Assembly (NCBI GenBank): GCA_034687125.1
Contig: JAQGBZ010000006.1
Coordinates: 372,001 to 436,000 of the forward strand
Length of the DNA: 64,000 nucleotides
Reading direction: 5' to 3'
Origin: Neelides folsomi
Lineage: Eukaryota > Arthropoda > Collembola > Neelipleona > Neelidae
The first letter of the stretch is position 1. Every line of letters starts with the position of its first letter. Position numbers and translations under genes: made by a program. The notes beneath the pieces are model-generated. The model was not told where the DNA came from. It saw only the letters and a program-made list of their open reading frames with translations, and made no database searches. Positions 13,487 through 27,700 of this stretch are shown in pieces.

Positions 13487-14130
13487 ATGAAATTCATCTT
13501 TGGCTGCTTTGTGTTCGTTGTTTTGGCTGCTTTGGCCACTGCAGCTCCTCAAGGGGTTTGGATTCCATTTTATATTATTTTATTTATTTAATAAATAAAT
13601 TTATTAAACGATTCAGGTAATTAGAAGTTTGGACGCGAATATCCAAATATCCATTATCCTAAATAATTAAATTTCCAATAATTTTTAATATCAAAAATTT
13701 TAATTTATTAAAACTTTAGTCACAATAATTTAATAATTTTTATGCGAGTCTCGTTATGTTGAGCAAGTTAACTGGTTGAATAGAAAGTAAAATGAATTTA
13801 ACATTTCAGGCGGCAGCTGGAGCTGGAGCTCCGAAATCGGTTCCTCTCCCGGATGTGGAAACTCCTGCCAATGCCAGCACCAACAAGACCATCACCGACC
13901 TCACTGTACAAATCCAAGGGGCCATCAAGGCTAAGCTTGGAAAAGAAGGCGACAAACCTCCTTACACCGCAATCTCATTCAAGTCCCAAGGACCCCTCAG
14001 CTTCATTAAAATTAAGCTCTGCGACGGATCGTTTTTCCATGTTAAAACAATGGCCGATGGACCCGCTGCCAAATTCGTTTCTGTTTCTGGACCAAAAATG
14101 GACAAAGATCCAATCGTTTACTTTGATTAA
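13487..14130 (+). CDS. Secreted stefin-like cystatin, 129 residues
   Basis: Two exons, 13487-13555 and 13810-14130 (TAA 14128-14130), joined in phase 0 across a 254-bp GT-AG intron. Exon 1 is exactly a signal peptide (MKFIFGCFVFVVLAALATAA, then PQG). The mature part reads like a type-1 cystatin: helix region near VQIQGAIKAKL, strand YTAISFKSQ, strand FIKIKLCDGSFFHVKTM, and the tail KDPIVYFD comparable to the stefin ending. Cystatins inhibit papain-type cysteine proteases. The first inhibitory hairpin, normally QxVxG after FKSQ, is replaced by QGPLS and is about two residues shorter, so papain inhibition may be lost or altered. Stefins usually lack a signal peptide; this one has it. Two N-glycosylation sequons (NAS, NKT) lie near the mature N terminus. 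The start is the first ATG after the predicted initiator. The fold call rests on pattern similarity only. Confidence 0.75.
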
Positions 14131-14223
14131 TCAGTTCAAGCCCGTGACGCTGGTTCAATTCTACAGTTATTTATTCATAATATTTTATAAATTGAAATTA
14201 AATTAATTTTCCATTCGGGTTGA

Positions 14224-14229
14224 AATAAA
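14224..14229 (+). terminator. Poly(A) signal of the cystatin-like gene
   Basis: AATAAA lies 94 nt after the TAA stop codon of the cystatin-like gene, the first canonical signal downstream. Confidence 0.6.
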
Positions 14230-14239
14230 TATGATTTGA

Positions 14240-17200
14240 AATTGAAAGTAAAAATATTTTGAATTTAATGTCCATCCTATCATCAACGTAAACTTAAGCC
14301 ACATTTGGGTCGTAAAATGTCTGAATGAACTTATCGCATTAAGGCCCATTGTAAAATGCATTGAAGGAGGGCAGTAAATCCCCAAATCTTTGAATCTTGT
14401 GAGTTTATGAGCGGCCAAAGACGTAAATTTGAATTGAAAGGGAATGGAGAATTGAGAGAAAGATAAAATGAGATTCATTTGGCATATTTGCGAGCGCGGA
14501 GGGAGAATTTCTATAGGGATGAATGAAATCGTTTAGGTTGACACGTTGGACAGACGGCGCATAAAATTTGTCACCGCCTTGAATATATCTCAGATAAAGG
14601 CGGTCCAAAGGGATAATAAAAACGTTAAATTAAATTTTAGTTTCACTCACTCTTTTAACATCTACTTAAATCACTTAAAGAAAATCTGAATATATATCAC
14701 ATATAAAAATATAAAAAGACACCACAACAAGACAACATCTGAAACTGTATCCGTTTTGTTAAATATTTAATAATAATTATTATATTTTTAATAAATAATT
14801 ATTGCGGTTTTATTTTGATTCTTATTTTATCAATTACATAACTGAAAGTGGTGAATAAAATATTATGCTTTGGTGGGAAATTGAAAAATGTGTTTGAGGA
14901 GGATTTAAAGCGTTGAGATCGAAAGTCTTTGAGTTTATCTTCAACCATATATGGCCATATGAAGAGGGTCGGAAGAACGTGATGTATGGACTGATGGAGA
15001 GATTCAGAATTCTGACTTATCGCCTTCCTCTCACCCTCTTCCTCTTCCAAACATCTCGATTTGAACCTCTGGAGGAATCAATCAAACTTTCCCCTCCTTA
15101 CACTCTTTTACATCAACGGTCAATTGATTTTACAAACTTCTCCCCAATCCCTTTGTCATGTTAAACAATTCCATTCAATTGGTCTCAATTTGTTCTCAAG
15201 TGTTAATTTTTCTCATTTATTCTCCAATAGAAATCCATTCAATTATTCCTTGTTTCAAATGATGTGTCAATTCTTCGATGTAAGATTCCAAGAACATGTT
15301 TTTTGAAGAAGTTGGTGAAAAGCATTGGTGCAATGCGGTGGAATGTACATGATTCGAAAAAGGAAGGACCGGAATTTCCAATGCATCATCTATAAATATT
15401 ATGGCCAGATATCCGTTTCAAAATTCGGTCCTTGATTTTATTCTCCTTTATAACTATTTATTATTATAGTTTTGATACTCCTTATACGAGTAAGTGTACT
15501 ACTGCAATATATCCTATGTAGTAGGTATCTGTATTATTATAGTGTTATATATTTTACCATGATGGTATATTTAAGATGCTACATGAATGTAAGTACATAT
15601 ATTGGATGAATAAGAGTTTCCACAACTTTGACATTTATTTCTTCAGATTGGAGAATTCCTGTCATTTGGCCATCTTTTTCCAGCTGGCCGCTGTCCGAGA
15701 AAACTCTTTCGCAAGTCAAACCCGACGTTATCGAAATCTCGTAAGTTGTAAATGGACTTTGAACTTCCAACGCCTCCTCAAATCCCCCGCACAATCTGAC
15801 TAATGGACTACCTTTAGATCATTCAAAAAAATAAAATGGTGGGAATGCGAGCTAGGAGGGAAATGTTTGAATGAGGAAATGAAGAAGGAATAGGAGAAGT
15901 AAGAACATGAATCAAAGCTGATTCACTCACCGTGTCGTTTTTGGCTGTGGATCAAAGTTGATAACCGCAACGGAACAAATTTATTACCGCCTTTATATAC
16001 TTTGGGCTTCTTTAGTTCTGACATTTGGTTTTATATAAATATAATCCTGTCATCTTTGGATTTTTATATTGAAAAAATGAAATCATTCAATTTCACACAA
16101 AACTTTCAATTCGATGAAAATTCGATCATTATTTTAATAAATTGTAACTATATTATTAAATACAATAAAAATTAACTCATGTCAGATGCATCCAAGAGGT
16201 TGACCCTACAACACAAACGTAGGTTTAACAATAAGTTTAATTATTTTATTAATTTGTTTACTTGTTTTATTAATTTTTTATTATTGAAATTTTATCAAAA
16301 AATAAAAGATTGTTGGGTGAAGTTTGTAAGCATAAATAAGAAAATAAATTGTAAAGTTAGACCGAATTGAGAAGATCTCCCAATTTTGCAATGAATCCGT
16401 GGTAAGAATAATAGGGAAGTCTTTGGTCTCTGACTTTGGTTCTCCTATGTGTAGTTGTTTATGAGAATTGATTTCCTCCTCGCCCTCAGTTGATGTGTGG
16501 ATGGAGAAGAGAATGAGTCTCGCATGTTAAAAAAATGGAATCTGATGAAAATCCCAGTGAACCATAAAAAGAGCTGGAGAAGGATGGATGAGGTAAGACG
16601 GGCGATGAAGAAGGAATAGCCATAACTCCTCACAACAGATTTATGCTCCCAGAAATTCTCACGTCTTCTTCGCCTCACAACGTCCTTAATTCCGAGGTTC
16701 ATTGGAAATCTCTCCCCGCCACTCCTTCATTCAAAATGACCTTTTCCAATCACATCCTCTCCAAAATGTCATTTATCAAATTCCTCAAAAATACACATAT
16801 TACTAAAACTCAAATAGAGTCAAACAGAGGCAAAAACGAAGTGTCAATTTATTAGGATAAAACCCAAAATGGTAAACCCACAATGGTAAAATTCACTACA
16901 GCTGAATTTCCACAATGGACAAATCCACAAAGGACCAATTCACATAGGAAGAGAGGAGAGAGATAAATATTGCAGATCTGATCAAAAGCCTCATTCCACA
17001 TTCAGACTTTCGTGTTTTCGCATTGTAAATGGAGATAAGTGAAGGGAGTAATAAGGAGGAATTGCCCTTTGTCCACCATTTTATATATTACAAATTTTAT
17101 GGCACGGATGTCGTTGGCCCTTGACTCTGATTCCCTAAATTGGAATCTCCCATTCTTAATAGTTGAGTTCCAGAGGGATTTATAGGCCAATTCTTCCTCG

Positions 17201-18707
17201 CAGCACTTTATGATAAGGATAATGGGGCTCGGAGGAAACCGAGAAAGATCCGCATCTCCCTAACACACACATCACCTTTTCCGACCTTCCTTCACCAACC
17301 TTTACAATACAGAAAACATAGAAGAATTTTTTTAAAATCCAAAGATTGTGCAAGTGGGACTGAATATTATTTATTTCCTTATTCTACAAGATTTTAATTT
17401 TGTGTCTAATTATTTACTTATCGTTTGTGGAGGATTTTAACCACTGATAATTTTAACCACATATTTTTTTATTTTAAAATAAAATTAAAAAAATGTGGAG
17501 AACTATTCTGTAGTTTTTTAATAAAATATATTTGAGGTATTTTTATAAGATTTTTCAAGTATTTTTCCAATATTTGGTAGCAAGAAGGATCGGGATTTAA
17601 TTCATGGGCCATTAGACTCTTTGTGGTTTCTTTTCCTCCACTTGACCAAATAACAACTTTCTTTCTCAAGGCAGCTTCAGTTTCCTTTCATTGTCTGACC
17701 CGTCCACATCTCACCATAAACTCCCCGACCCAAATGGAAATAAGTAATGGGAAAGTGAGAAGAACATCAATTTCTTCGCTCTCAAGAACCTAAAACTCCT
17801 TTTCCATCACTTTATGTATCCACTCAAGAAAAATTCGATTTTTACTCTTGACTTAACCCATATTTTAGATCATATATCAAATATCCTCTTTTAGGATATA
17901 ATCCCCCACTTCAAATCTCAAGGCTTAAGCGAAAGGGTTTAGAAAGGATTAAACATGTTGGGAAATATTGTAAAAATCACATTTTTTTTATCTCTTTATA
18001 ATATTCCAATTTGTATCCATGACATCTTTCTTGTGATCATTTTAAACCACAGGGAAGATACTTATGGAAAATCTCCAAAAAACTTATATTGTTTACAAAT
18101 AAAGTCTTTATAAAAGTAATAGAATAATCTGTATTATATCTGTACATGTACAGATACATACAATACATAAGGATACTTGAAACTTTGAAACTATAAGAAA
18201 CTTAAGTATCAGCTTTACAGTTGTATGTATTCAATGGACAATTTTGTATAAAATAATTCCTATTGTTATTTCTCATTTCTTAAGACTCAAGGGGAAAGAT
18301 GAGGAACGTTAAGTTTTATTTTGGGTAAAATTAGCAAGGCTTTTAGTGTGAGAAGAATAGAAAGAAATATTGCAAGATCTCCAACAGTGTGGCAGTGGGA
18401 TCTCTTTGGGAAAGGAAGAGGGCCGGGAAATTTATGAGGCTGAGAGTGGCGTATTTAGCATATCCAAAGCATTAGAATTAAGTATTGGAGATTAGCGGCG
18501 GCGGAAAATTTGGGAGAAAGAAACATTCGGATAATGTGTTTTTAAAATGAGTGAAGAAACCACATGTTACGCGACGGACAAATGTAGCGAATAATCTCCA
18601 TAAAACATGAAGGAGTTTTTTCCAAATTCCATCTGCTCGACTACAACTACAACTAAATTCAGCGTTCCTATCCCTCTTCGTCTCCTTCTTCGAAACATAC
18701 ATAACAC
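14240..18707. other. Intergenic region, no supported gene
   Basis: Open frames here (for example 14203-14478, 14913-15164 and 15576-15803) overlap on both strands, lack splice context and match no family I know. The only local structure is the degenerate short repeat at 16870-16946, listed separately. Confidence 0.55.
16870..16946 (+). repeat. Degenerate short tandem repeat, unit about 15 bp
   Basis: Related phrases recur in order: AAAATGGTAAACCC, ACAATGGTAAAATTC, then after an interruption ACAATGGACAAATCC, ACAAAGGACCAATTC and ACATAGG. The unit is near 15 bp and copies differ by several bases, so this looks like an old minisatellite or a cluster of related binding sites. Confidence 0.5.
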
Positions 18708-18725
18708 TTAGGTTAGGTTAGGTTA
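18708..18725 (+). repeat. Interstitial (TTAGG)n tract
   Basis: Three full TTAGG units plus TTA stand in unique sequence. TTAGG is the arthropod telomere repeat; short internal tracts can arise from break repair or telomerase action. A shorter TTAGGTTAGG lies at 24774-24783 and another inside the fold-back loop at 29283-29299. Confidence 0.7.
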
Positions 18726-21700
18726 TACACAAATAGGTTGTGTCTGTACAGCAAGTCGTGGATTCTGCATTTGTGCTTTTAAACTATGGCTACCTTTATG
18801 TTTATGATCGATATGTCTGAGCAAGACGGAGTAGTCGGGTGGAAATAACGATTAGAATTGAGTAACAAGATGAAGCGTATCATTTTTCAAAAGACTGGAT
18901 CCTCACACACCCACCTTCACTCCGCATCAGATCACATTCTGAACAGAAACTGGGGCACAAAATCGGAAATACAATGGAAGGAATTCCAAAGATCGGATTT
19001 ATTTTTCAATTCTATTCAGCTTCAATTTACACTCCCTTTACCTACATTACCTTTAGTACGTTTATTGTAAAGTAAATAATAATTCCATGTTCTCAATTTC
19101 CTCAGACCCAATGGAAGGGAAATTCCGTTTTATTATCAAAATATTCCAATTTATGATTTTGGCCAATTCCGCTGGGTCGTGTTGGGGTTTAAGTTCATAA
19201 ATAAACTGGTTGTTTGTGCTGGAAGGTGAGCGGATAAATATGAAATAAGGTCGGCTGCGGAGAGGTGAGCCGAGATTAATAAATCCTGGGAGAAAGTGGT
19301 CTCGTTTAATAAAGGGGTTTAAGGGGCAGCTGGAGCTGACGTCGTCCAGTAGTGGGAATTGATTTCCGGCTCTAGCTCACCCATCCGACTTTGGAGTGGT
19401 CAAACCACCCGGGTTTTAATCCTGATTGATGGCGCCCACCCCGCCAGATTCTCTGAAAGTCGGCCAACCCGCGGATAAATCCTACGCCCACAAACACTCT
19501 CGATAAACAAATTCTCACCACCGTTTGTAATATGTCGCCCAGGATAAAATATCCATTGAACTTTGCCATACTGTTATACAGAAAAGGAAATTCATTGCTT
19601 TACTTTCTACTAAATTCGTATGAATTTATATAATTTTACTACGTATTGTGTTTGTATGCTTGTGAAGGAAGTTTTAGTAATCACATGGAGGATTTCAAAT
19701 TTCGAAATTGATGATGAGACTTTAATTGAAGTTGGTTCCAGCTGTGACAATAATTTCCTTTTTGGTCGAGGCCTATTATTCATACATAACATTTTGATTT
19801 TCTGAAGGTTTCCTAAATAATAATCCTTAATAAGATTTCCACGATTTATGTTTCTTGTTTATTTTCTTCTGTTATCAAATGCAGGTCGAATGACAAAACA
19901 AACAGTTACATTTTTCTTCTACTAACATAAATACATAACACAGGGCTAATATTTATACATTGAAGGGTCATTTTTCCAATGGCCTTGTTAAATTTTGCAA
20001 ACGAGGTGGAAGGGATTTGCAAAATTATTTATGACATTGAAGAGAGATTGAATTTTGGGAATAATTGGGAGCATAAAAGGAGATTTGTCCTTTAACTTGT
20101 TTGACTTCTGTTTTTGGCAGAAGGTACTTGAAAGGAAGTATTAGTTGGATGTGTTGTGGTATGAAGAGAATAAAGTGAAATGGGAATCGATCCTTCTTGG
20201 TTCAACTCATTTTGAAGGATTTGTCCTCAAAGAGTTAGAAATTTTATTTATTCTAAACTACGTCATTCATTTTTCATTCCTTTAAAAGCGATTCAGTGTT
20301 TTGGACTTCCGTCCCCAATCCAACCCTCAATGGACTCAAACCGCTTTGACTGTTTTTCACTCCAAACTGACTCAGTTTACTCTGAGTTTACTGAACTGAG
20401 GAAAAGTGAAGGAAAGCAAATGAAGTTTCTCCAATCCACACGTTTCTTCCCTTTTAAAACTTGGCATATAGTAAAGTGGGAGAGGGAAGGCGATAGGAAG
20501 AATCAACACAACTTTTTTGACATGAGCACCGAAAGTTCCAAGATCCACACGACCCCACTTCACTCCACTGGAAGGAAATCGTGAGAAATTTTATTAATAA
20601 ATAAGTCTCAAGTTTTGACTCATAAACCCATTCCGTCATTCACCATCATTTCACCTTCTAGATGAGATTTGGAGATGTGAGGGGGAAATCTTAATTTGTC
20701 CAAGCTCTTTATACTTTCGGGCCTTTGAGGGAATGGAGAATGTCAGAAACAGAATCTGAATGAGAAAAATTGATTTTCTTCCATTACAAAATGTCACTAC
20801 ATTCTACACATTGCTTACAGATAGATATTTTATATTATGTCTGTAATAATAAAGTAGAAGTCAATTTCCATTTCCATTTAAGTAAATAAAATTATTATCA
20901 TACTTTCTTGTAACTTACATTATTGGTTGAGAAAAACTATGCCCTAAGGAAGTTAAATATTTTCATGCGATGGATTTCTGCGATAGATTTTCAATTTTGC
21001 GACTAAATTGATAGACTTAAAAAAACAAGAGCGCAAGATTAATAAATATAATCATTATCAGTTTAATATTGTGGCGTGAGATCAGCCACGTCAACAACAA
21101 CAAATTCCTGACGAGGCTTGAGAATGAGACCAAAAGATCATTCCTATATTACTCATCGAAAACAACGTCATCAGATTGAGGCCTCGAGATGAACTCCCGG
21201 AGAAGTGGATCCTCAGATGGGAGTCGGCTACGAGTGAGGGAGAGCATCCAAATCTCCCCTCACTTACCCATTGAATTATTCGTTAAAATAAAAGTATACT
21301 TTAAAATTCAATTGGCATCAACTTTAAATTATTTACATAGGGCGAGGAAAGACCCTTGAGCAAGGCCTTCCTCTTCTATGCGACAATATTATTAAAGACC
21401 GGGGTGATGAAAAAATCTATCTGATAATTGATAGATACTAATATATAAGTAAAATAATAAAAGTTTTTAAATGTCATTGATATTTTTGACAAAAAGTATT
21501 AAAATTAATTATTTAATATTTTTATAAATAGATGAGTATTTATTTTCGAGAATCTAAAATTAGCAAAATTAAAAAGATTAAATATCGTCTAAAAACGAGA
21601 AACAATAATTAAAGTCGAATCGTGGAACCTTTAAAATGTAAAATTATTAATTGTGATTAATTAAAACATGGGATTAAAACTTCATTAGCAGTTGTGAGGA

Positions 21701-24700
21701 GGTCAGTAGGCGGTCTGGACGAATCCCAGGGTTTCCATGCATTAGCCCCTTTTTTGAAGATTGGACAGCGTAATTCATCAGAGTTCTATGTCCCTATCAT
21801 AACTCATGCATTAAGGTGGATATAAAGAGATGATCGTTTCTTCTCCACTTCCTTTCCAGGTTCCAGAAGAAAAGGGAAAAAGGTGGGATTTTGGATTGAC
21901 CCTTCATGAAGTGAAATAATATTATTCTCTCTTCCTCTCTCTGGATCGATGGGAGAGCTAAGATGTTTTTTTCCCTTTATTTCCCCTTCATTCTAACATC
22001 AACTTCAGGCTTCTCAATCATACATAAAGTCAACGCCAGGAATTTCGCTAATTGCATTTTATATTAATCCATTTTGAAGTAAAGTCATAATGCTATAAGG
22101 AGTAAATGATATTTAGGTATTATTCTGTTATTCATTATTGTTGTTCTTGCTTAAATGAGGTGGCCAGGAATAAATGCGTAGATTGAGTCACGCTGGCTAA
22201 TTGGTCAACTTTAATCTAACTAGAGCACTTGGGAATGGAAAAGAAATGTACTAAATGACAAGATTAAGGAAACCATTAAGATTACAATAACAAGGCACTT
22301 AAACGAAGCTGAATAACTTGTAGAGTTTTCCATCAATTTTCCTCTTACAGGTGAATCCGGTGAATTTTAAATTTAATCCAACTACTTAAATGAGATAAAT
22401 TTAAATGGGTATTACAATAAGATATGATATCCTATAATTATATATTACTAATCTAACTAAGAACACTCAAAACTTTTAATAATACTTAGGTGATTTTAAT
22501 AATACGATATATTTTAAATTTACTGATCATCTTCTTTGCGAAATACTATTATAGAAGTAAAAGAAAAGGATTACAAAGCGGATTCGTTAAATAACTCTTT
22601 GAGTACTTAAGTTGGTCGGCTCAACCACTTTCATTTAACTTTAAAGTAAAAGGAGGAAAAAGAAAAAAATTCATCCGCGGAATTTACGATAATCTGAAGA
22701 CACTTCTATCTCCAACCTTCACTATTGTTTATTCAGAAAATAAATGCGAGCGTTAAATCTTAAATCCTATTCAACGACTTAAAAAAGAAAAGAAAGTTTG
22801 AGAAAGCACACATATGTTCCCCCTTGAAGAAGAAGTAAATTAAAAGTTTTCCTTAAAAGGGAAAAAGGAAGATTTTAAGCGAAAAAAACCAAAATAATCG
22901 CAAACTAACTAAGAAAGTGGAGAATGAAAAAAAAGTCTGGGGAAAAGTATTGTAATGCTCCCGCCGACTGCTCAAGATTTGTAATAGCTCCGAGTTGAGT
23001 TTGACCTTAGGAAAAAAGACTACAGAGATTCTCTCCCGTTTTCTCCCGTGGCTAGTTTGACACGAAAGAGGGAAGTCTTGTGTTTTTCTCTCTCTCGGGC
23101 TTCCGTGAGACATCAGAGAGGGAAAACGGTGAGTCCTCGAGGGAACCACACGCAGAGAGGCGAGCTGAAAGTCTAATTACTTCTAAGCCTCCTCTGCCCA
23201 GCACATGCAATATCTTCATTCGCCCTCCTTCACGCCTTTGAATCAACAAGGGTTGAATGGGCAAACTAATAACCCACAAAATCCATTTATCAAGATCCTT
23301 TAATTACACATTATATAAACATTTAAATATTATTATTGATGCCTTTTTTGAATTACGGAGTTTATAATCTGAAGGCATGCCAAGTACTTGTTTCCAAAAA
23401 GAGATTCAAATCTCTTGTCAAATTTTAAATAAAGTCATGCATACACATAAGTAGCTTATAACCACACATTTACTCATATGAGTCATACAATAAATACCAC
23501 TGATACATACAATGTATCTCGGCATACAAATATATGAATAGATTTTTACATCTTGATATACCTGATATATGCCATTTACAATACAAACTTGGTTGCAAGA
23601 CCTGTATGGATTCAAAATACATATTTATATCGTTTGTATGCATTGGAAAATATCCATAGATTGTTCGTGTAAACCCCCCGGAAGAAATTGAAGGAATATG
23701 AAAGAAATTGAAAATGGAATTGAAAGGGAAGGAACGACGGGAGGATCGGGGAAAAGTGTGGATGGAAATAATTGAGAGATTCCATAGGAAGCTGAAGGGC
23801 CCTCCTCATATGCATACGTAATTCGATTGGGGAATCCTCTCGAGAGATCCTTCCGTATGGTGTAGAGCGGAATGAGAGGCATATTGAACCTAAAGCCACT
23901 CCATCTTACTCAATCCACCACCCCTTTTTTACTTCATCCCAGCAGAAGGAGACTCAGAGAAAATACCTAAAGACAATTAAGGAATATTTTCACCATGTGG
24001 CAAAAATAAATAAATATGCAAAAAATGTCTTTTACTTTAAATAAACCATTTTTAACCAAAGACCTCCAAGGGACAATAAAAATAAGAATTAGTTTTACTA
24101 CAATAATTTGTAATTGTAATTCTTAGATTATAGGTTTTATAAATCTTGTGTGTGTATAGGGGTTCATTCATTTCTATAGCCAATAAAAGGGAGCGTAAAA
24201 GGGTGCAGCATGAGGTGAAGAAGAAGAGTTGTTTTAAACTTCCTCTCGAGAAGGGGAAAGTACGTGGGATAACTCCTTACGCCGTATAATGAGCCTGGTC
24301 GTGAGATTTATTCGCCGGAGAGAAGTCCGTATGGGAGAAGGTGAGGGAATTGGGCGAGGTTCCCCCAGCATGGGGAGATCCAACCTTTGTTTCCTCCTTT
24401 CTTTGGCGAGAGTTCAAATGAGGAGGTGGGAATGGTCGAAGGATGAGTCTCCCGGGAACGTCACTGCGGACGAAGAGCTGAAGAATCAATACAAAACCAT
24501 AGCTAACATTCAGAATAACCCAACTTTACAGCTCTGCCCTTCATAAATGCAAAAACCCATATTGTTAGAAATTCACATTGGAGAGAATTCATGATTATTT
24601 ACAGATTTGGGGGAATAAACCAACCCAGCGACAGTAAATAAAAATTAAATTAAATTAAAAGATTCAACCTCTGTAAATTAACTGTAAATTGTAAATTAAA

Positions 24701-27700
24701 CCCATTGAAGTAGAATATCTAATAAATAGGAATAGATAAGTTTTAGTTAGGTTAACGTATAGTCAGTAAAGGGTTAGGTTAGGATTTTATATTCGGGCTG
24801 TATATAGATCATATTATTTGCAGAGGAAGTTTTTATAGAAAAATTATGAAATATTCTTATAGAAAAGGGTGAATCGATTGGGTTGATGGAGACTTGATAT
24901 GGGCGGAGGTTCCTTTACAATTTTTTGATGTCAATAATGATTTTGATGAGTTTATGAACTGCATGGTGTGAGGTGTTTTTATCAGTTCCCTCACCCTCAC
25001 ACATGATTTGTGGACCTCCATTGTGAGAGGATTCCGAGGGAGTTGATTCGCTTGGTTTGGAAAGGAGGCGAAAGTGGAATTTGAGGGTTGGATTTCTCTT
25101 TCACTTCCTTTGGTCCTTTGGGAGGTTTGGAAGGGCGAGATGTTTAAAAAGTGGACTTTATCTTGAGGGCGAACGGCGCCTTTGGACACGAATGTCCCTT
25201 CTTCCTTTCCCCTTCACCAACTTTGTTAATCTGGTGGGAAAATGGAACTTGCCTTTTCCCCTTTCTCATCAATTATGGTCAGATTTAACATGAATTGGCA
25301 TTGGGAAAAACGAAACATCCTACGCTTTTTTTACAATTTTTATTGAAAAATTTTAAAATCAAGTACAGAGAAAATGAATAATGAAAATAATGATGCTTTG
25401 AATAATGTTATTTTTAAAATTAATTTAAATAATTTGAGAATTATTTAATCAATTTTATCAAATTTTAATAATAATAATTTTTATATTATGAATTATTTAA
25501 AAATAATTTTATATAAATTTTCCATCCATATATAATATATACAATTTGATGAAAAGTTCTAATTGTAATTTTCAATTTATACAAATACTTTTGTTTCAAA
25601 AGTTGATATTCATTGTGACCAAATTGGTTGATTGGGAATTTGGACTTGGGGACGGAGACTTTCGCCATTGTTTCATATGTGAAAAATTGAGCGAGGAATT
25701 AGCCGGCGGAGCACCACGAAGGACGTGAACATTTTCACAATAAATTCCCCCCTCACACCACCCCTGGAAAGTTCAATAAGGAAAGTTTCCCCTACGAATC
25801 AATACACATTTACATTAATGATCTCCCGCTCTCTCTTTAGTAAAGTTGTTCAGAAATGAAAAACCTCGTTGGAAGATCATCATCATTTTCATCATCATTG
25901 CGTAACAGTCTTTCCAATATTCAATTATCCCAAAGGACAAAATTAGAGTGAACATTATAGGCCAAGCATTTATCTTAAATTAAATTCAAAGTTATTTGGC
26001 CAAAATTAGCAAAATAAAACAATAAAAGTGAATTGAATGTGTTTTATTATAAAAAAAGGAGTTGGCGAATCAAACGAAACAATTTATACTTTCCAATGCC
26101 TTTTCCAAAGTAAGATGAATGACGGTTCCTTTGTATTATTTGGAATTTCAAAGATGTTCAATTACTTTCACTTTTATTCTCTTATAGGGCCAAGAAGTGG
26201 AATAACTGTTTGCGTTAGGGAAAGGGGAAAATGGCCCAGTGCAATAATACATCCTATCTATTATCTATAGGTGGGCATAAAAGAACAATTTCCCTCCTAT
26301 GTACTTTTATCTTTCGTGCCCTTCAGGGACTATCGGACCTTCTCGGACGAGTCTGAGAAGGAGAAAAGCAAATTGAAAGTATCGTAATCGAATCTTTGGT
26401 CTTTCTTCCTTCCCCACGAAACTCTTCAAAGGAGTTGAAAGACAATCATTTGAGGTTGGAACTTTTAAAAACCTCTTTTTCGTCAACCTTAAAATTTAAT
26501 AAAATCAGCTATTTAAATGGACAAATCATTATTAATTTCAGTATTAAAATTGTTAAAATGATTTATAGCTGAAGCGAGTTCTGATTAAAAAAATGAAAGT
26601 ATCAATTTAAAATACTATTTTTTAATATTATTTAATTTGGCATATTTAGAATATTTGAAAATTTTACTAAAAGTTTTCTTGTATGGTTATTTATGAATTT
26701 ATCTATTGAATACATATTTGAACAAACCTGGATTATGTTTAAATGACTATTGGTTGATGAAATTATTAGTTAAATTAATGAGTTTAATGTTTTTGAATGG
26801 CACGTAGGAAGTCGTAAAGCGTCGGACGTGGATGTGTGGAGAAATGTAAGATGGTCGAACAGGGCGTAGTGTTGTGTAAGTGGCGGTTTAAGCTCGTACT
26901 GGATCGGGTGAAGAGATCAGGGTTTCTTGCGTGAGTGGTGGAGTTTGAGGATTCGGAGAACGTGGGTTGTATCTATATTGATATTTTTCTTCTTCTTATC
27001 CCCCATTCAGCCTCTTCTTTGATTCTTCAAAGGAGAGATCGGAAGAAAGGAAGGAAACCCATCAAGAAAATTAGTCTCTCGAGACTCCCCCTCCTCCCCC
27101 CACGTCCACCGCCCAAACACAGGAGAATGGCCAGTCCAGCCAAGAGGAAAAATATATATAAATCTATGGTATGTATATAATATATATGGTACATAAAAAT
27201 ATAGGAAATTTCCAAACCCCCTTTCATCACCAGTCTTTCCATGCTCCCTGAAGGAATTTACACTTTTTAAAACTTTCACCACTTTAACCCAAATCTCACT
27301 ACGCCCAGGAAAGGAAACCCTTTCAATTTTTTATTCCCAACAACTCAATTTCCCATTTTGGGTTATTTAAAGTTTAAACAAGGAGAATTGCGAAATTGTG
27401 AAAATTCCCATCCATGCCGAGGAAGAGAAAAAGTAAAAAAAATGGTAAATTTCTGTCCTGTCAAATGAGAAAGAGAAATGTAAAGCAAATAAATTTGAAC
27501 CCTCGAGGTTGCCCATTGTGATGGAGATCCTTCGTGGGGACACTCGGGTTTGGCCCCATTTGAAATTTAAAGGTGGGGTCGACGGCGAGGACGGGGGCAT
27601 AAAAGTGTGAAGTGTGTGGAAGAAGAGGATGAGTTTGGTAGGCAGCGTCTTTAGTTTATATCCCTCCGTTCCTCTTATTCTCTTCGCTCCTCTCATATGG

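Noticed and set aside
15905-15970. Hairpin-like sequence resembling a miR-2 family precursor
   Set aside because: The partial matches (ATCAAAG, GGCTGTGG) are not in the arrangement of a miR-2 seed and star pair.
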